Shown piece by piece: positions 1-7,627 of a stretch of DNA of 64,000 bases. Both the position numbers and the translations under genes were made by a program. The notes beneath the pieces are model-generated. The model had not been told where the DNA came from. It saw only the letters and a program-made list of their open reading frames with translations, and did not search any database. The DNA comes from Nitrospirota bacterium (GTDB taxonomy: Bacteria; Nitrospirota; Nitrospiria; Nitrospirales; Nitrospiraceae). Position 1 is the first letter of the stretch; every line of letters starts with the position of its first letter. The stretch lies in assembly GCA_026387665.1 (NCBI GenBank), contig JAPLLG010000013.1, positions 62,001 to 126,000 on the forward strand, in the 5' to 3' direction.

Positions 1-1
1 C

Positions 2-58
2 ACCCTCTGTATCGACTGCAAGACGCTCGAAGAACAAGAAGAGAAGAGCCGGCGCTAA
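2..58 (+). CDS. DksA/TraR-type zinc-finger protein, C-terminal end (partial)
   Basis: Only the last 18 codons are present, ending in TAA. They read TLCIDCKTLEEQEEKSRR. The C-I-D-C pair followed by a charged helix is the usual end of the DksA/TraR C4 zinc finger, where the second cysteine pair is followed by a short basic and acidic tail. DksA-like proteins bind the RNA polymerase secondary channel. The first cysteine pair and the coiled coil lie outside the window, so the family call rests on a short stretch. Confidence 0.55.
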   Translation, partial: TLCIDCKTLEEQEEKSRR

Positions 59-120
59 ACGTATTACGCCGCTCCATCTCGAACCAATTCGAAGTGCAGC
101 GCAACCCTCTTACGCAATGA

Positions 121-1275
121 TTACTGTTTGAGCGCCTTCACTCGCTGTTTAACGAGAGCGATCCGACTGGCTTCCTCTGGGATACCTTCGACCAAGGCGA
201 GATAGGTCTCGTATTCCAGAATGGCGCGCCTGGGGTTCGTGGACTCGATGGCTTCGGCCAGGTTGTAGCGGGCGATGGCGTAATTAGGCCGAAGGATGAC
301 GGCCTTCTCGAAGGAGGCCAGCGCGTTCGCCTTCTCTCCCAGCTTGCCGTAGACCGTGCCGAGGTTGTTCAAAATTTCCGGAGTGTTGGGCCTGATGGCC
401 AGCGACTGCAGCAGCTCCCCCTTGGCCTTCTCGTGCTGCCCCTTCCCTTCCCATGCCAGGCCCAGCTTGTGATGCACCTCTGCCTGCCACACCTTACTCG
501 TAAAGCCGCTCGCAATCGCTTTCTGATAGGCATTCGCTGCGATATCGTAGTTCTGGAGCCCGCAGTAGGACAGCTGTGCGGTTTGTCCGCGCGCAAATTG
601 CTGGAGCGACAGGAACGGTTCCTTGTCCTCCGCACCTTGGCTGTCGAGCTGTTGCCCAGGCTTCTGACTGCTTGGACGGCGCAACCGTTCTAAGAATTCG
701 CGTCGATAGGGTGAGAACAATCGCGCGTAGGGGTCGATCGTGATCGAGGCCTGGAGCAATGCCGACTGCTCGCTCGTGCCAAGGACCAAATATTGCGTCG
801 TGGATTTCTCATCGCCCGTTTCATAGAGGACACTCGACGCCATGCTCGTCTTGGAAGACAGATTCGCCACGTTGAGATAAAACTCCAATGCAGGCTTCAG
901 CAACGTCAGGGTCTGGCGGAGGACCGGGTAAGACTCCAGGTCGAGGCCTGACGAAAAGGTAAAGAGGGCTCCGACCAACAGCCCATCTTCATCGAAGAAA
1001 TAAGATTCATCGCCATGGGAGGGGCTTTGATCGGCAGGCAGCATCAACTCTTGGCCTGAGCCCCAGGCTTGCGTCTTGAGCGCAGAAACAGGATGGGTCT
1101 TGAGAAAGTCTGACTTAGCCGCACAGATAGTTGCGGATTTCAGAAGAAATAGATCGCTTTCCGATGGTGGGAGGTTCGGTTTGGGAGCTGCCGTTTCGCA
1201 GGCGCTCAGCAAGAGGCTTAGCCCCAACCCACAGACCAGCCACAGCCGAAGGGACGCGGCACCAGACGCTCTCAT
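121..1275 (-). CDS. TPR-repeat lipoprotein
   Basis: The protein is 384 aa if it starts at the ATG at 1275. That start gives a clean lipoprotein signal (MRASG..., hydrophobic LWLVCGLGLSLLLSAC with lipobox LSAC). The open frame continues about 90 codons upstream, but that part is Arg-rich and does not look like coding sequence. The last third holds tetratricopeptide-type repeats, such as AANAYQKAIASG, HHKLGLAWEGKGQHEKAKGE, LNNLGTVYGKLGEKANALAS and ARYNLAEAI, suggesting a protein-interaction scaffold in the periplasm or at the outer membrane. The middle part is unassigned. No strong Shine-Dalgarno sequence is visible before the chosen ATG. The partner is unknown. Confidence 0.75.
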   Translation of the reverse strand: MRASGAASLRLWLVCGLGLSLLLSACETAAPKPNLPPSESDLFLLKSATICAAKSDFLKTHPVSALKTQAWGSGQELMLPADQSPSHGDESYFFDEDGLLVGALFTFSSGLDLESYPVLRQTLTLLKPALEFYLNVANLSSKTSMASSVLYETGDEKSTTQYLVLGTSEQSALLQASITIDPYARLFSPYRREFLERLRRPSSQKPGQQLDSQGAEDKEPFLSLQQFARGQTAQLSYCGLQNYDIAANAYQKAIASGFTSKVWQAEVHHKLGLAWEGKGQHEKAKGELLQSLAIRPNTPEILNNLGTVYGKLGEKANALASFEKAVILRPNYAIARYNLAEAIESTNPRRAILEYETYLALVEGIPEEASRIALVKQRVKALKQ

Positions 1276-1345
1276 ATCACAGGGTGTTCGACTCACGCCA
1301 GGAAGCATACACGAAACGTGAAAGCCTTTACCAACCGACAAACGA

Positions 1346-1379
1346 CCACGCCCGCCTCTCCAAGGAGCAGCGGGCGTGG
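1346..1379 (-). terminator. Hairpin terminator after the small lipoprotein gene
   Basis: A perfect 10-bp stem (CCACGCCCGC at 1346-1355 with GCGGGCGTGG at 1370-1379) sits just past the stop codon at 1407 of the minus-strand gene. On the minus strand it is followed by TCGTTTGT, a weak T-rich tail. It separates that gene from the TPR lipoprotein gene. Confidence 0.55.
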
Positions 1380-1406
1380 AATCGGAAAACCGTCTTGCTC
1401 TAAATC

Positions 1407-1748
1407 TTATCGACGCTGCGCATCCAGCATGGCATCTTCGGATGTGTACCCGAAGAGATAGGGCAGCCGGCTGGTGAGCGAGTAAATCGGTCTGTTGATC
1501 GCGTAATCCAATGCCACTCCGGCTGGGTGCAAGGCAAAGCCGGTCCAACGCCAGGGGTTATCGCTCGGAGCAGCTCCCGCCGCCACATCGGTATAGACCA
1601 AGGATGTCGGGTCCATGACACTGTAAATACTGGCGGGAGCGGTATAGCCCCCCTCCGCGTCGGCCAACGCTTGCTGCTGGCGGTTTTCGGCGCAGCCGAC
1701 CGCAGTGACCAGGAAGAGCATTCCTATGGCGCATGCTGTTGTCCGCAT
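1407..1748 (-). CDS. Small conserved-type lipoprotein
   Basis: The ATG at 1748 gives a 113-aa protein with signal sequence MRTTACAIGMLFLVTAVGC and a lipobox ending at Cys19. A GAGG Shine-Dalgarno lies about 6 nt upstream, which decides the start over the longer frame. The mature part contains NPWRWTGFALHPAGVALDY and a YLFGYTSED motif. I recall similar segments in small uncharacterised lipoproteins of several Gram-negative groups, but I cannot name a function. It is probably anchored in the outer membrane. It is monocistronic, with its own terminator. Confidence 0.7.
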   Translation of the reverse strand: MRTTACAIGMLFLVTAVGCAENRQQQALADAEGGYTAPASIYSVMDPTSLVYTDVAAGAAPSDNPWRWTGFALHPAGVALDYAINRPIYSLTSRLPYLFGYTSEDAMLDAQRR

Positions 1749-1894
1749 AGTTAACCTCACTTGTCCGGTAGGGTTCACAACACACGATGGCGCAACACAA
1801 TAAAGTGTAGCCGACCACCCTGGTTCTGTCCAGGATGAGAACGGCGCCAACAACCCTTATGAAAACCGTGAGTTGGGGGTCGGGGATGGGGAAG

Positions 1895-1969
1895 TGGTGG
1901 GCGATACTGGTATCGAACCAGTGGCCTCTTCCGTGTGAAGGAAGCGCTCTACCCCTGAGCTAATCGCCC
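1895..1969 (-). tRNA. tRNA-Val (anticodon CAC)
   Basis: The minus strand folds into a full cloverleaf. The acceptor stem GGGCGAT pairs with ATCGCCC, the D-arm is TAGCTCAGGGGTAGAGC, the anticodon stem CTTCC/GGAAG carries loop TTCACAC (anticodon CAC), and the T-arm contains GGTTCGATACC. The discriminator is A and the CCA end is encoded (1895-1897). It reads valine GUG codons. Confidence 0.93.
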
Positions 1970-1980
1970 ACAGAGTTTGA

Positions 1981-2010
1981 AGTCTAGCATGGGGTCATAA
2001 ATCGGATCAA
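1981..2010 (-). promoter_or_regulatory. Sigma-70-like promoter of tRNA-Val
   Basis: On the minus strand TTGATC (2005-2010) and TAGACT (1981-1986) are separated by 18 bp. The -10 box lies 11 nt upstream of the first tRNA base, as expected for a tRNA gene with a short leader. Confidence 0.45.
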
Positions 2011-2098
2011 CCGGGAACGATCGCGTCACGGGCGATCCGATCGGCACGCACCCGCTTCCGTGCTGGCGCCGCCGGGCCACTCTCAACGCGCCGTCGCC

Positions 2099-2128
2099 TT
2101 GACATCGCTAAAACACGGTTCCTACAAT
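2099..2128 (+). promoter_or_regulatory. Sigma-70-like promoter of trmFO-xerC
   Basis: TTGACA at 2099-2104 is a perfect -35 box. TACAAT at 2123-2128 is a 5/6 -10 box, after an 18-bp spacer. It lies 38 bp before the trmFO start codon. A CGGAG Shine-Dalgarno-like sequence precedes the ATG. Confidence 0.65.
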
Positions 2129-2166
2129 GCCCTTCGCTCACCTTTTTCCCACGGAGTTCCACTCGC

Positions 2167-3483
2167 ATGCGCGACGACATTGTCATTATCGGCGGCGGTC
2201 TGGCCGGATCTGAAGCAGCATGGCAGGCCGCCAATCGTGGCGCGAAAGTCACGCTCTATGAAATGCGCCCCAAGGAAACGACGCAAGCGCACAAGACCGG
2301 CGGCTTAGCCGAGCTGGTCTGTTCCAATTCGCTCGGCTCGACGGACCCGATGAATGCGCCCGGCATCTTGAAAGAAGAGATGCGCCGGCTCAACTCGCTC
2401 ATTATCAAGGTGGCAGACGAAGTGCGGGTGCCGGCCGGATCGGCCCTGGCCGTCGATCGCGACCTGTTCTCACTCAAGATTACCCAGGCGCTCGAAAGCC
2501 ACCCGAACATTCGCATTTTGCGCGAGGAGATCGCCGAGATCCCGACAGACTGTCTCTGCATTCTGGCGACCGGGCCTCTGACATCCGACAAACTGTCTCA
2601 GGCCATCGCGCAATTGACCCATACGAAACATTTATATTTTTATGATGCGATCTCTCCGATCGTGGACGCCGACTCCGTCAATATGGACGTCGCATTCCTG
2701 GCCTCCCGGTACGGCAAAGGCGGAGACGATTATCTCAACTGCCCCATGGATGAAGCGACCTACAATGCCTTCTACGCCGCGTTGCTGGCAGCGGAAAAGG
2801 TGCAGCCCAAAGAATTCGAAAAGGCCGCCTACTTCGAAGGCTGCATCCCCATTGAGGTAATGGCCGAACGGGGCCGCCAGACCATGCAGTTCGGTCCGTT
2901 GAAGCCGGTGGGCCTGGAAAATCCCAAGACGGGGAAGCGAGCCTATGCGGTGGTGCAGCTCCGGACGGAAAACGCCCATCGCTCCTGCTACAACCTCGTG
3001 GGGTTCCAGACCAAACTGACCTACGGGGAACAGAAGCGGGTGTTTCGCATGATTCCCGGCCTGGAGCAGGCGGAGTTTCTCCGCTACGGCAGCCTGCATC
3101 GCAACACCTTTATCAATTCGCCTCAGCTCCTGCGCAACACCCTCCAGTTCAAGGCGCGCGGCACCCTCTTCTTTGCGGGGCAGCTGGTCGGCGTCGAAGG
3201 CTATACGGACTCGGCCGCGATGGGAGGGCTGGCCGGCATCAACGCCGCCCGAGGTCTGGCAGGATTGCCCTTGGTCACGCCGCCACCCACCACGGCGCAT
3301 GGCTGTCTCACAACGTACATCACGACCGCAGACCCTCGGCACTTTCAGCCAATGAATACGAACTTCGGGCTCTTTCCTCCCCTTGCCACCCCGACGAGAG
3401 ACAAGGAGAGCAAACGACGGCTCACCGGACAACGGGCGCTTGAGGACCTGACGGCATGGATGACGCAATTCGAGCTTTCATGA
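2167..3483 (+). CDS. trmFO: Methylenetetrahydrofolate--tRNA-(uracil-54-C5)-methyltransferase TrmFO
   Basis: A 438-aa flavoprotein of normal family length. It starts with the FAD-binding motif DIVIIGGGLAGSEAAWQA, followed by the family signature ELVCSNSLGS (Cys52) and the second conserved cysteine in YFEGCIPIEVMAERG (Cys226). These match the two functional cysteines known in TrmFO. The enzyme uses methylene-THF and reduced FAD to make ribothymidine-54 in the T-loop of tRNAs, in the cytoplasm. The C-terminal part contains GVEGYTDSAAMGGLAGINAA, another family hallmark. It overlaps xerC by 28 nt in another frame, so the two are probably co-expressed, an arrangement known from other bacteria. Confidence 0.96.
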   Translation: MRDDIVIIGGGLAGSEAAWQAANRGAKVTLYEMRPKETTQAHKTGGLAELVCSNSLGSTDPMNAPGILKEEMRRLNSLIIKVADEVRVPAGSALAVDRDLFSLKITQALESHPNIRILREEIAEIPTDCLCILATGPLTSDKLSQAIAQLTHTKHLYFYDAISPIVDADSVNMDVAFLASRYGKGGDDYLNCPMDEATYNAFYAALLAAEKVQPKEFEKAAYFEGCIPIEVMAERGRQTMQFGPLKPVGLENPKTGKRAYAVVQLRTENAHRSCYNLVGFQTKLTYGEQKRVFRMIPGLEQAEFLRYGSLHRNTFINSPQLLRNTLQFKARGTLFFAGQLVGVEGYTDSAAMGGLAGINAARGLAGLPLVTPPPTTAHGCLTTYITTADPRHFQPMNTNFGLFPPLATPTRDKESKRRLTGQRALEDLTAWMTQFELS

Positions 3484-4394
3484 CCTTCCTGGGAGTGGAA
3501 CGTCATGCGTCACATGAAACCGTGCGCAACTACGGTTCGGACCTCCGCCAGTTTCATGTCTTCATGAAGGCGGAACAGCCGGGGCTGCCGAAGCTCGATC
3601 CCGCTACGGTGAAGACGGAGTCCATCAGAGCCTACCTGTATTGGCTGGACCGCAAGCAGGAAAAAAGCACCTCGATCGCCAGGAAGCTCGCCTCCCTTCG
3701 CAGCTTCTATCGCTATCTGCAGCGAGCGGGCCAGGTAGGCTTGAACCCGGCCGAAACCATCAGAACGCCGAAGCAGCCCAAGCATCTGCCTCGTGTCTTG
3801 ACCAAGGACGACGCAGCAGCGCTGATGGACTTCCCTGCCGGACAAGCAGACTCCTCGCTCCGAGACTGCGCCTTATTGGAAACGCTCTATTCGACCGGGG
3901 CGCGCGTGAGCGAACTCGTGGGGATCAACCTCGAAGATCTCCGTCTGTCCGAGGGGCTGGTCCATCTGCGAGGGAAAGGCCGGAAGGAACGTATCGTACC
4001 GGTCGGAGAAGTGGCCCTTACGGCCATCCACAACTATCGTGCTGCATTAAAGCCATCAGCCATCAATCGGCAGCCGTCCGCTCCCGTCTTTTTGAACCTG
4101 CGAGGGGGGCGGTTGACGACCAGGAGTGTGGCTCGCATCGTGGCCAGCTATTCGAACCGATTGGCAGGAGGCTCCGTGAGTCCCCACACCCTGCGCCATT
4201 CCTTTGCCACCCATCTCCTCGATGAGGGAGCCGATCTGCGATCGATTCAAGAAATGCTGGGGCATGTGTCCTTGAGTACGACACAAAAGTACACGCACCT
4301 GGCAACAGACCAGCTCCTGGCCGTCTACGATAAGACCCATCCGAGAGCCGGCCGCGCCACCACCCTACGTTCCGTCAAAGACGGCAAACCATGA
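3456..4394 (+). CDS. xerC: Site-specific tyrosine recombinase XerC
   Basis: A 312-aa tyrosine recombinase. An N-terminal SAM-like core-binding domain (FMTFLGVERHASHETVRNYG) is followed by a complete catalytic domain: Arg150 in TGARVSELVG, Lys in GKGRKERIVP, HTLRHSFATHLL, LGHVSLSTTQKYTHL with nucleophile Tyr279. With XerD it resolves chromosome dimers at dif. It starts inside the end of trmFO, so translational coupling is likely. The trmFO-xerC neighbourhood supports XerC rather than an integrase, and no att-like repeats or phage genes are nearby. Confidence 0.9.
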   Translation: MDDAIRAFMTFLGVERHASHETVRNYGSDLRQFHVFMKAEQPGLPKLDPATVKTESIRAYLYWLDRKQEKSTSIARKLASLRSFYRYLQRAGQVGLNPAETIRTPKQPKHLPRVLTKDDAAALMDFPAGQADSSLRDCALLETLYSTGARVSELVGINLEDLRLSEGLVHLRGKGRKERIVPVGEVALTAIHNYRAALKPSAINRQPSAPVFLNLRGGRLTTRSVARIVASYSNRLAGGSVSPHTLRHSFATHLLDEGADLRSIQEMLGHVSLSTTQKYTHLATDQLLAVYDKTHPRAGRATTLRSVKDGKP

Positions 4395-4509
4395 TATATA
4401 GTGGGGCGATGCGACGGGAACGAATCATCGGCATCGATGCGCCACATGGGTACGCGGCACGAACTTGCTCGCCGCGCCGGTCGCGCTTTTCTCGCAACGG
4501 GAGCCACGC

Positions 4510-5406
4510 ATGAACAAACTGATCAAGAAAGCGGACGTGCTGATCGAAGCCTTGCCCTACATTCGCACGTTCAAGGGCAAGACCATCGTGATTAAATATG
4601 GCGGCCACGCCATGACCGACACGCTGCTGAAAGAACGCTTCGCCCAGGATGTCGTGCTCTTGAAGTACGTGGGCCTCAATCCGGTGATCGTGCATGGAGG
4701 AGGCCCGCAAATCGACAAGATGCTCCAGCGCTTGGGCATTGAAGCCAAATTTCGCCATGGGGTGCGGGTCACGGATGATGCCACGATGGAAATCGTGGAG
4801 ATGGTCTTGGCCGGCAAGATCAACATGGAAATCGTTGACCTCTTGAATCGCCATGGAGGCCTCGCGGTCGGGTTGAGCGGCAAAGACGGCGGGCTCATCC
4901 TATCGCGCCCCCTCACGGCCAAAGCCTGGGCTGCCAGCCTGGACAAGGATCTGGATGACGGAGAGGGGGACGTGGATTTCGGCTTGGTGGGAGAAGTCCA
5001 GTCCATCGACCCGACGCTGGTGCTTAAGCTCCAACAGGACAATTACATTCCCGTGATCGCGCCGATCGGCACAGACCGTGAAGGCAACACCTACAACATC
5101 AATGCCGACCTCGTGGCCGGCGCGATGGCCGCGGCGCTGGGAGCGGAAAAACTGGTGATGATGACCGACGTGAAGGGCATTCGCGATGCGAATGGACGCC
5201 ACCTCTCGACGGTCTCGCGCAAAGACACACAACGGATGGTGAAGAAGGGCACGATCAGCGAAGGGATGTTGCCCAAAGTGCATGCCTGCCTGGATGCGCT
5301 CGGTGGCGGCGTCGGCAAGGCCCATATCATCGACGGCCGCATACCCCACGCGATTCTCCTCGAAGTGTTCACGCGCAAGGGTATCGGGACCGAGATCACC
5401 TCGTAG
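4510..5406 (+). CDS. argB: Acetylglutamate kinase
   Basis: A 298-aa protein from the ATG at 4510, which has a GGGAG Shine-Dalgarno. An upstream in-frame extension is not needed. It shows the amino-acid kinase fold: KTIVIKYGGHAM (phosphate-binding Lys), VIVHGGGPQIDKML, GLSGKDGGL, YNINADLVAGAMAAALGAEKL, KGTISEGMLPKV and the C-terminal GKAHIIDGRIPHAILLE. It phosphorylates N-acetylglutamate, the second step of arginine synthesis. It follows xerC after about 115 bp in which I see no gene. Other arginine genes are not in the window. Confidence 0.95.
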   Translation: MNKLIKKADVLIEALPYIRTFKGKTIVIKYGGHAMTDTLLKERFAQDVVLLKYVGLNPVIVHGGGPQIDKMLQRLGIEAKFRHGVRVTDDATMEIVEMVLAGKINMEIVDLLNRHGGLAVGLSGKDGGLILSRPLTAKAWAASLDKDLDDGEGDVDFGLVGEVQSIDPTLVLKLQQDNYIPVIAPIGTDREGNTYNINADLVAGAMAAALGAEKLVMMTDVKGIRDANGRHLSTVSRKDTQRMVKKGTISEGMLPKVHACLDALGGGVGKAHIIDGRIPHAILLEVFTRKGIGTEITS

Positions 5407-5432
5407 CCGGTTCATCCGATCGGTCTCTTGTC

Positions 5433-6293
5433 GTGGTGAACCAACGCCCCAGAATCCAACGCCATCTCAACGCCCTCGTCGGCGAGCGGCACCCTGAGAC
5501 GAGTCCCCGCGCGCTACGGAAGGCGGCGCACTATCTGACGACGCAGTTGGCCAAGTGCGGATGGGCCGCCAGCGGCCAGCTCGTGCAGGCCTGGGGCAAG
5601 ACCTATCGCAATGTGGTGGCAACCAAGTATCCGGACCGTCCAGGGCAAGGACCGGAGCTGCCCCCGCTCCTGATCGGAGCCCACTACGACACCGTATCCG
5701 GCTCGCCTGGCGCTGATGATAATGCGAGCGGACTCGTGGTGCTCCTCGAAGTGGCTGCACGTCTACAAGCGAGGCCCCTCGCGCGACCCATCTGGCTCGT
5801 GGCCTTCTGCCTTGAAGAGCAGGATCGGCTGGGAAGTCAGGCCTTCGCAGCCCGATTGAAACGCGAAGGCCGCAAATTGGCCGGCGCGATCATTTTGGAA
5901 TGTGTCGGGTTCGCCAGGAGCGAGGAGGGCACACAGCAGACGCCGCCAGGCGTGCCCATCACAGTGCCGACTCAGGGAGATTTTCTTGCGATGGTAGGCA
6001 ACGAAGCCTCACGGTCTTTAGTGGCGCAGCTTGAACAAGAGGCCCGACTCAAGACACTCTCCTTGATCGTGCCAGGCAGAGGGGAGGCCATCCCCCATAC
6101 CAGACGCAGCGACCATGCCTCCTTCTGGGATGCAGACTATCCAGCCGTCATGTTGACCGATACGGCGAATTTCAGAAATCCTCATTACCATCGTGAGACC
6201 GATACCATGGACACCTTGAATCTCGAATTTCTCTCCAACGTGGCGACAATGGTCACCGCGACCGCGATTCGCATTGCGGGAGTACGGCCATGA
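5433..6293 (+). CDS. M28-family zinc peptidase (aminopeptidase-like)
   Basis: 286 aa from a GTG start 26 nt after argB. The M28 zinc-ligand pattern is visible: LIGAHYDTVSGSPGADDNASG (His and bridging Asp), CLEEQDRLGSQAF (Glu pair), and RRSDHASFWDADYPAVM (late His/Asp region), ending with HYHRETDTMDTLN. M28 enzymes remove N-terminal residues or process small peptides. No signal peptide is seen, so it probably acts in the cytoplasm. It overlaps the next gene by 4 nt (ATGA), so the two are coupled. Its substrate cannot be told from sequence. Confidence 0.85.
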   Translation: MVNQRPRIQRHLNALVGERHPETSPRALRKAAHYLTTQLAKCGWAASGQLVQAWGKTYRNVVATKYPDRPGQGPELPPLLIGAHYDTVSGSPGADDNASGLVVLLEVAARLQARPLARPIWLVAFCLEEQDRLGSQAFAARLKREGRKLAGAIILECVGFARSEEGTQQTPPGVPITVPTQGDFLAMVGNEASRSLVAQLEQEARLKTLSLIVPGRGEAIPHTRRSDHASFWDADYPAVMLTDTANFRNPHYHRETDTMDTLNLEFLSNVATMVTATAIRIAGVRP

Positions 6294-6997
6294 GCACGAG
6301 CCGCGCGAAACTGGCCCCTGCAGCCAGTCGTCTCGTGACCGAGACCTACGACCAGCTCGACTATGATGCGCTGGGGCCGGTCTACTGCTATGAGGGAGGC
6401 GATGAGTTCTGGCGAGCGAAGCGGGGCCCCTGCGTCCGGCTCGGGAGCAAGGTCGCCGTCCTGTTGAAGAAAAAGCTGAAACGAAACGGACGCAGTCTCT
6501 ATGTCGGCGCAGGAGTGGCGGAACTGCCTCCGTTGATTGTGGAAACGGTGGAACTGGGCCGGACGGTCGAGCCCCATAATCTCCGGAAAGCCGAGGTCAT
6601 AGCGCTCAACCGTGCCTGCCGCGCAATTCCCCTCACGTTCCATGCGGTCGATGCAGCCAAAGCGAAGGGCCGCTTCGATCATCTCTGGATGGTCAGCGTA
6701 TTGAACGATCCTGAGCGATTCCCGAATCTATCGCCTCTCTCCTATGGACAGGGCAATCCCCTCACGCTCGATCCCGTGAAGTTCGACAAAGAGCGCCGCA
6801 TTGTGCGGGCATTAGTGGCGCGCTGCATGGGGAAGCTCGCGAGGCCAGGCCTCGTCACGACCACGACAGAAGAAGTCATCTGGATTGCAGAATGGTGCCA
6901 CCAACATCGAGTGGCCTATCGAGTGGGGAAACGCTACTACCAAACAGCGCTGGTGGGAGATCCGATCTGCTTCATTCACATTGGGGAGGGAGACTGA
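6290..6997 (+). CDS. Unknown protein with a methyltransferase-like core
   Basis: 235 aa, coupled to the M28 peptidase gene by ATGA. I do not recognise a named family. The segment RSLYVGAGVAELPPLIVE resembles motif I of Rossmann-type SAM-dependent methyltransferases. It is followed by an acidic turn (TVEPHN) and FDHLWMVSVLNDPE, which could be motif IV. This is an inference from pattern only. There is no signal peptide or membrane helix. The tight pairing suggests a function linked to the peptidase, for example modification of the same substrate. Confidence 0.6.
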   Translation: MSTSRAKLAPAASRLVTETYDQLDYDALGPVYCYEGGDEFWRAKRGPCVRLGSKVAVLLKKKLKRNGRSLYVGAGVAELPPLIVETVELGRTVEPHNLRKAEVIALNRACRAIPLTFHAVDAAKAKGRFDHLWMVSVLNDPERFPNLSPLSYGQGNPLTLDPVKFDKERRIVRALVARCMGKLARPGLVTTTTEEVIWIAEWCHQHRVAYRVGKRYYQTALVGDPICFIHIGEGD

Positions 6998-7003
6998 CTG
7001 GTA

Positions 7004-7543
7004 CTAGACTTTGAAACCTGGCTTCGCTTTTGACGTATTGTTCATATACTGGCTTGCGTACTTCACGTAGCTCTCCGCCGACTCCTTAATCCAGGCGAGT
7101 TCTTCAGCCGTCACCGATCGCTTGACCTTCGCCGGCGAGCCAAGGATCAGGCTCTTGGGTGGAACGACGGCCCCCTCCGTGATCAAAGCCCCTGCTCCCA
7201 CGACAGAATCTTCCCCGATCACCGCTCCGTCCATGATGATGGCGCCCATGCCGATCAGCACGCGATCCTTGATCGTGCAGCCGTGGAGGATCACCCCATG
7301 GCCAATGGTCACCTCGTTGCCGATAATTAGGGGATGGGTATCGTGGGTGACATGCAACATGCAGAGGTCCTGCACATTGGTCCGGTCGCCGATCCGGATA
7401 TAGTGCACGTCCCCGCGAATGACGGCATGGAACCAGACACTGCATTGATCGCCCAGCACGACATCGCCGATGACGATGCCGGTCTCTTCGATAAAGCAGG
7501 AAGTGGGAACCGTGGGTTTGATGCCCTGAAAGGTGCGAATCAT
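7004..7543 (-). CDS. Gamma-carbonic-anhydrase-like hexapeptide-repeat protein
   Basis: 179 aa from ATG 7543, which is preferred over a TTG 12 codons upstream. Left-handed beta-helix hexapeptide repeats run through the protein (IGDVVLG, IRIGDRTNVQD, IIGNEVTIGHGVILHGC, VLIGMGAIIMDGAVIG). The metal-site histidines of the gamma class are visible in CMLHVTHD and IGHGVILHGC. The family (YrdA/PaaY/CcmM-like) includes true carbonic anhydrases and thioesterases, so activity is not certain. It is convergent with the preceding gene, with only 6 bp between the stops. Confidence 0.85.
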   Translation of the reverse strand: MIRTFQGIKPTVPTSCFIEETGIVIGDVVLGDQCSVWFHAVIRGDVHYIRIGDRTNVQDLCMLHVTHDTHPLIIGNEVTIGHGVILHGCTIKDRVLIGMGAIIMDGAVIGEDSVVGAGALITEGAVVPPKSLILGSPAKVKRSVTAEELAWIKESAESYVKYASQYMNNTSKAKPGFKV

Positions 7544-7627
7544 CTGCCCACTGTAGGGGAATCGGCCGATAACCTGCAAGGGCCTGTTGATTGACAGGCT
7601 TTTCAGCCGTCCCGTAGACTGCTTCGT

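Noticed and set aside
4395-4509. Remnant of hslV/hslU between xerC and argB
   Set aside because: These genes lie at this place in some bacteria, but the 115 bp show no recognisable HslV or HslU sequence.
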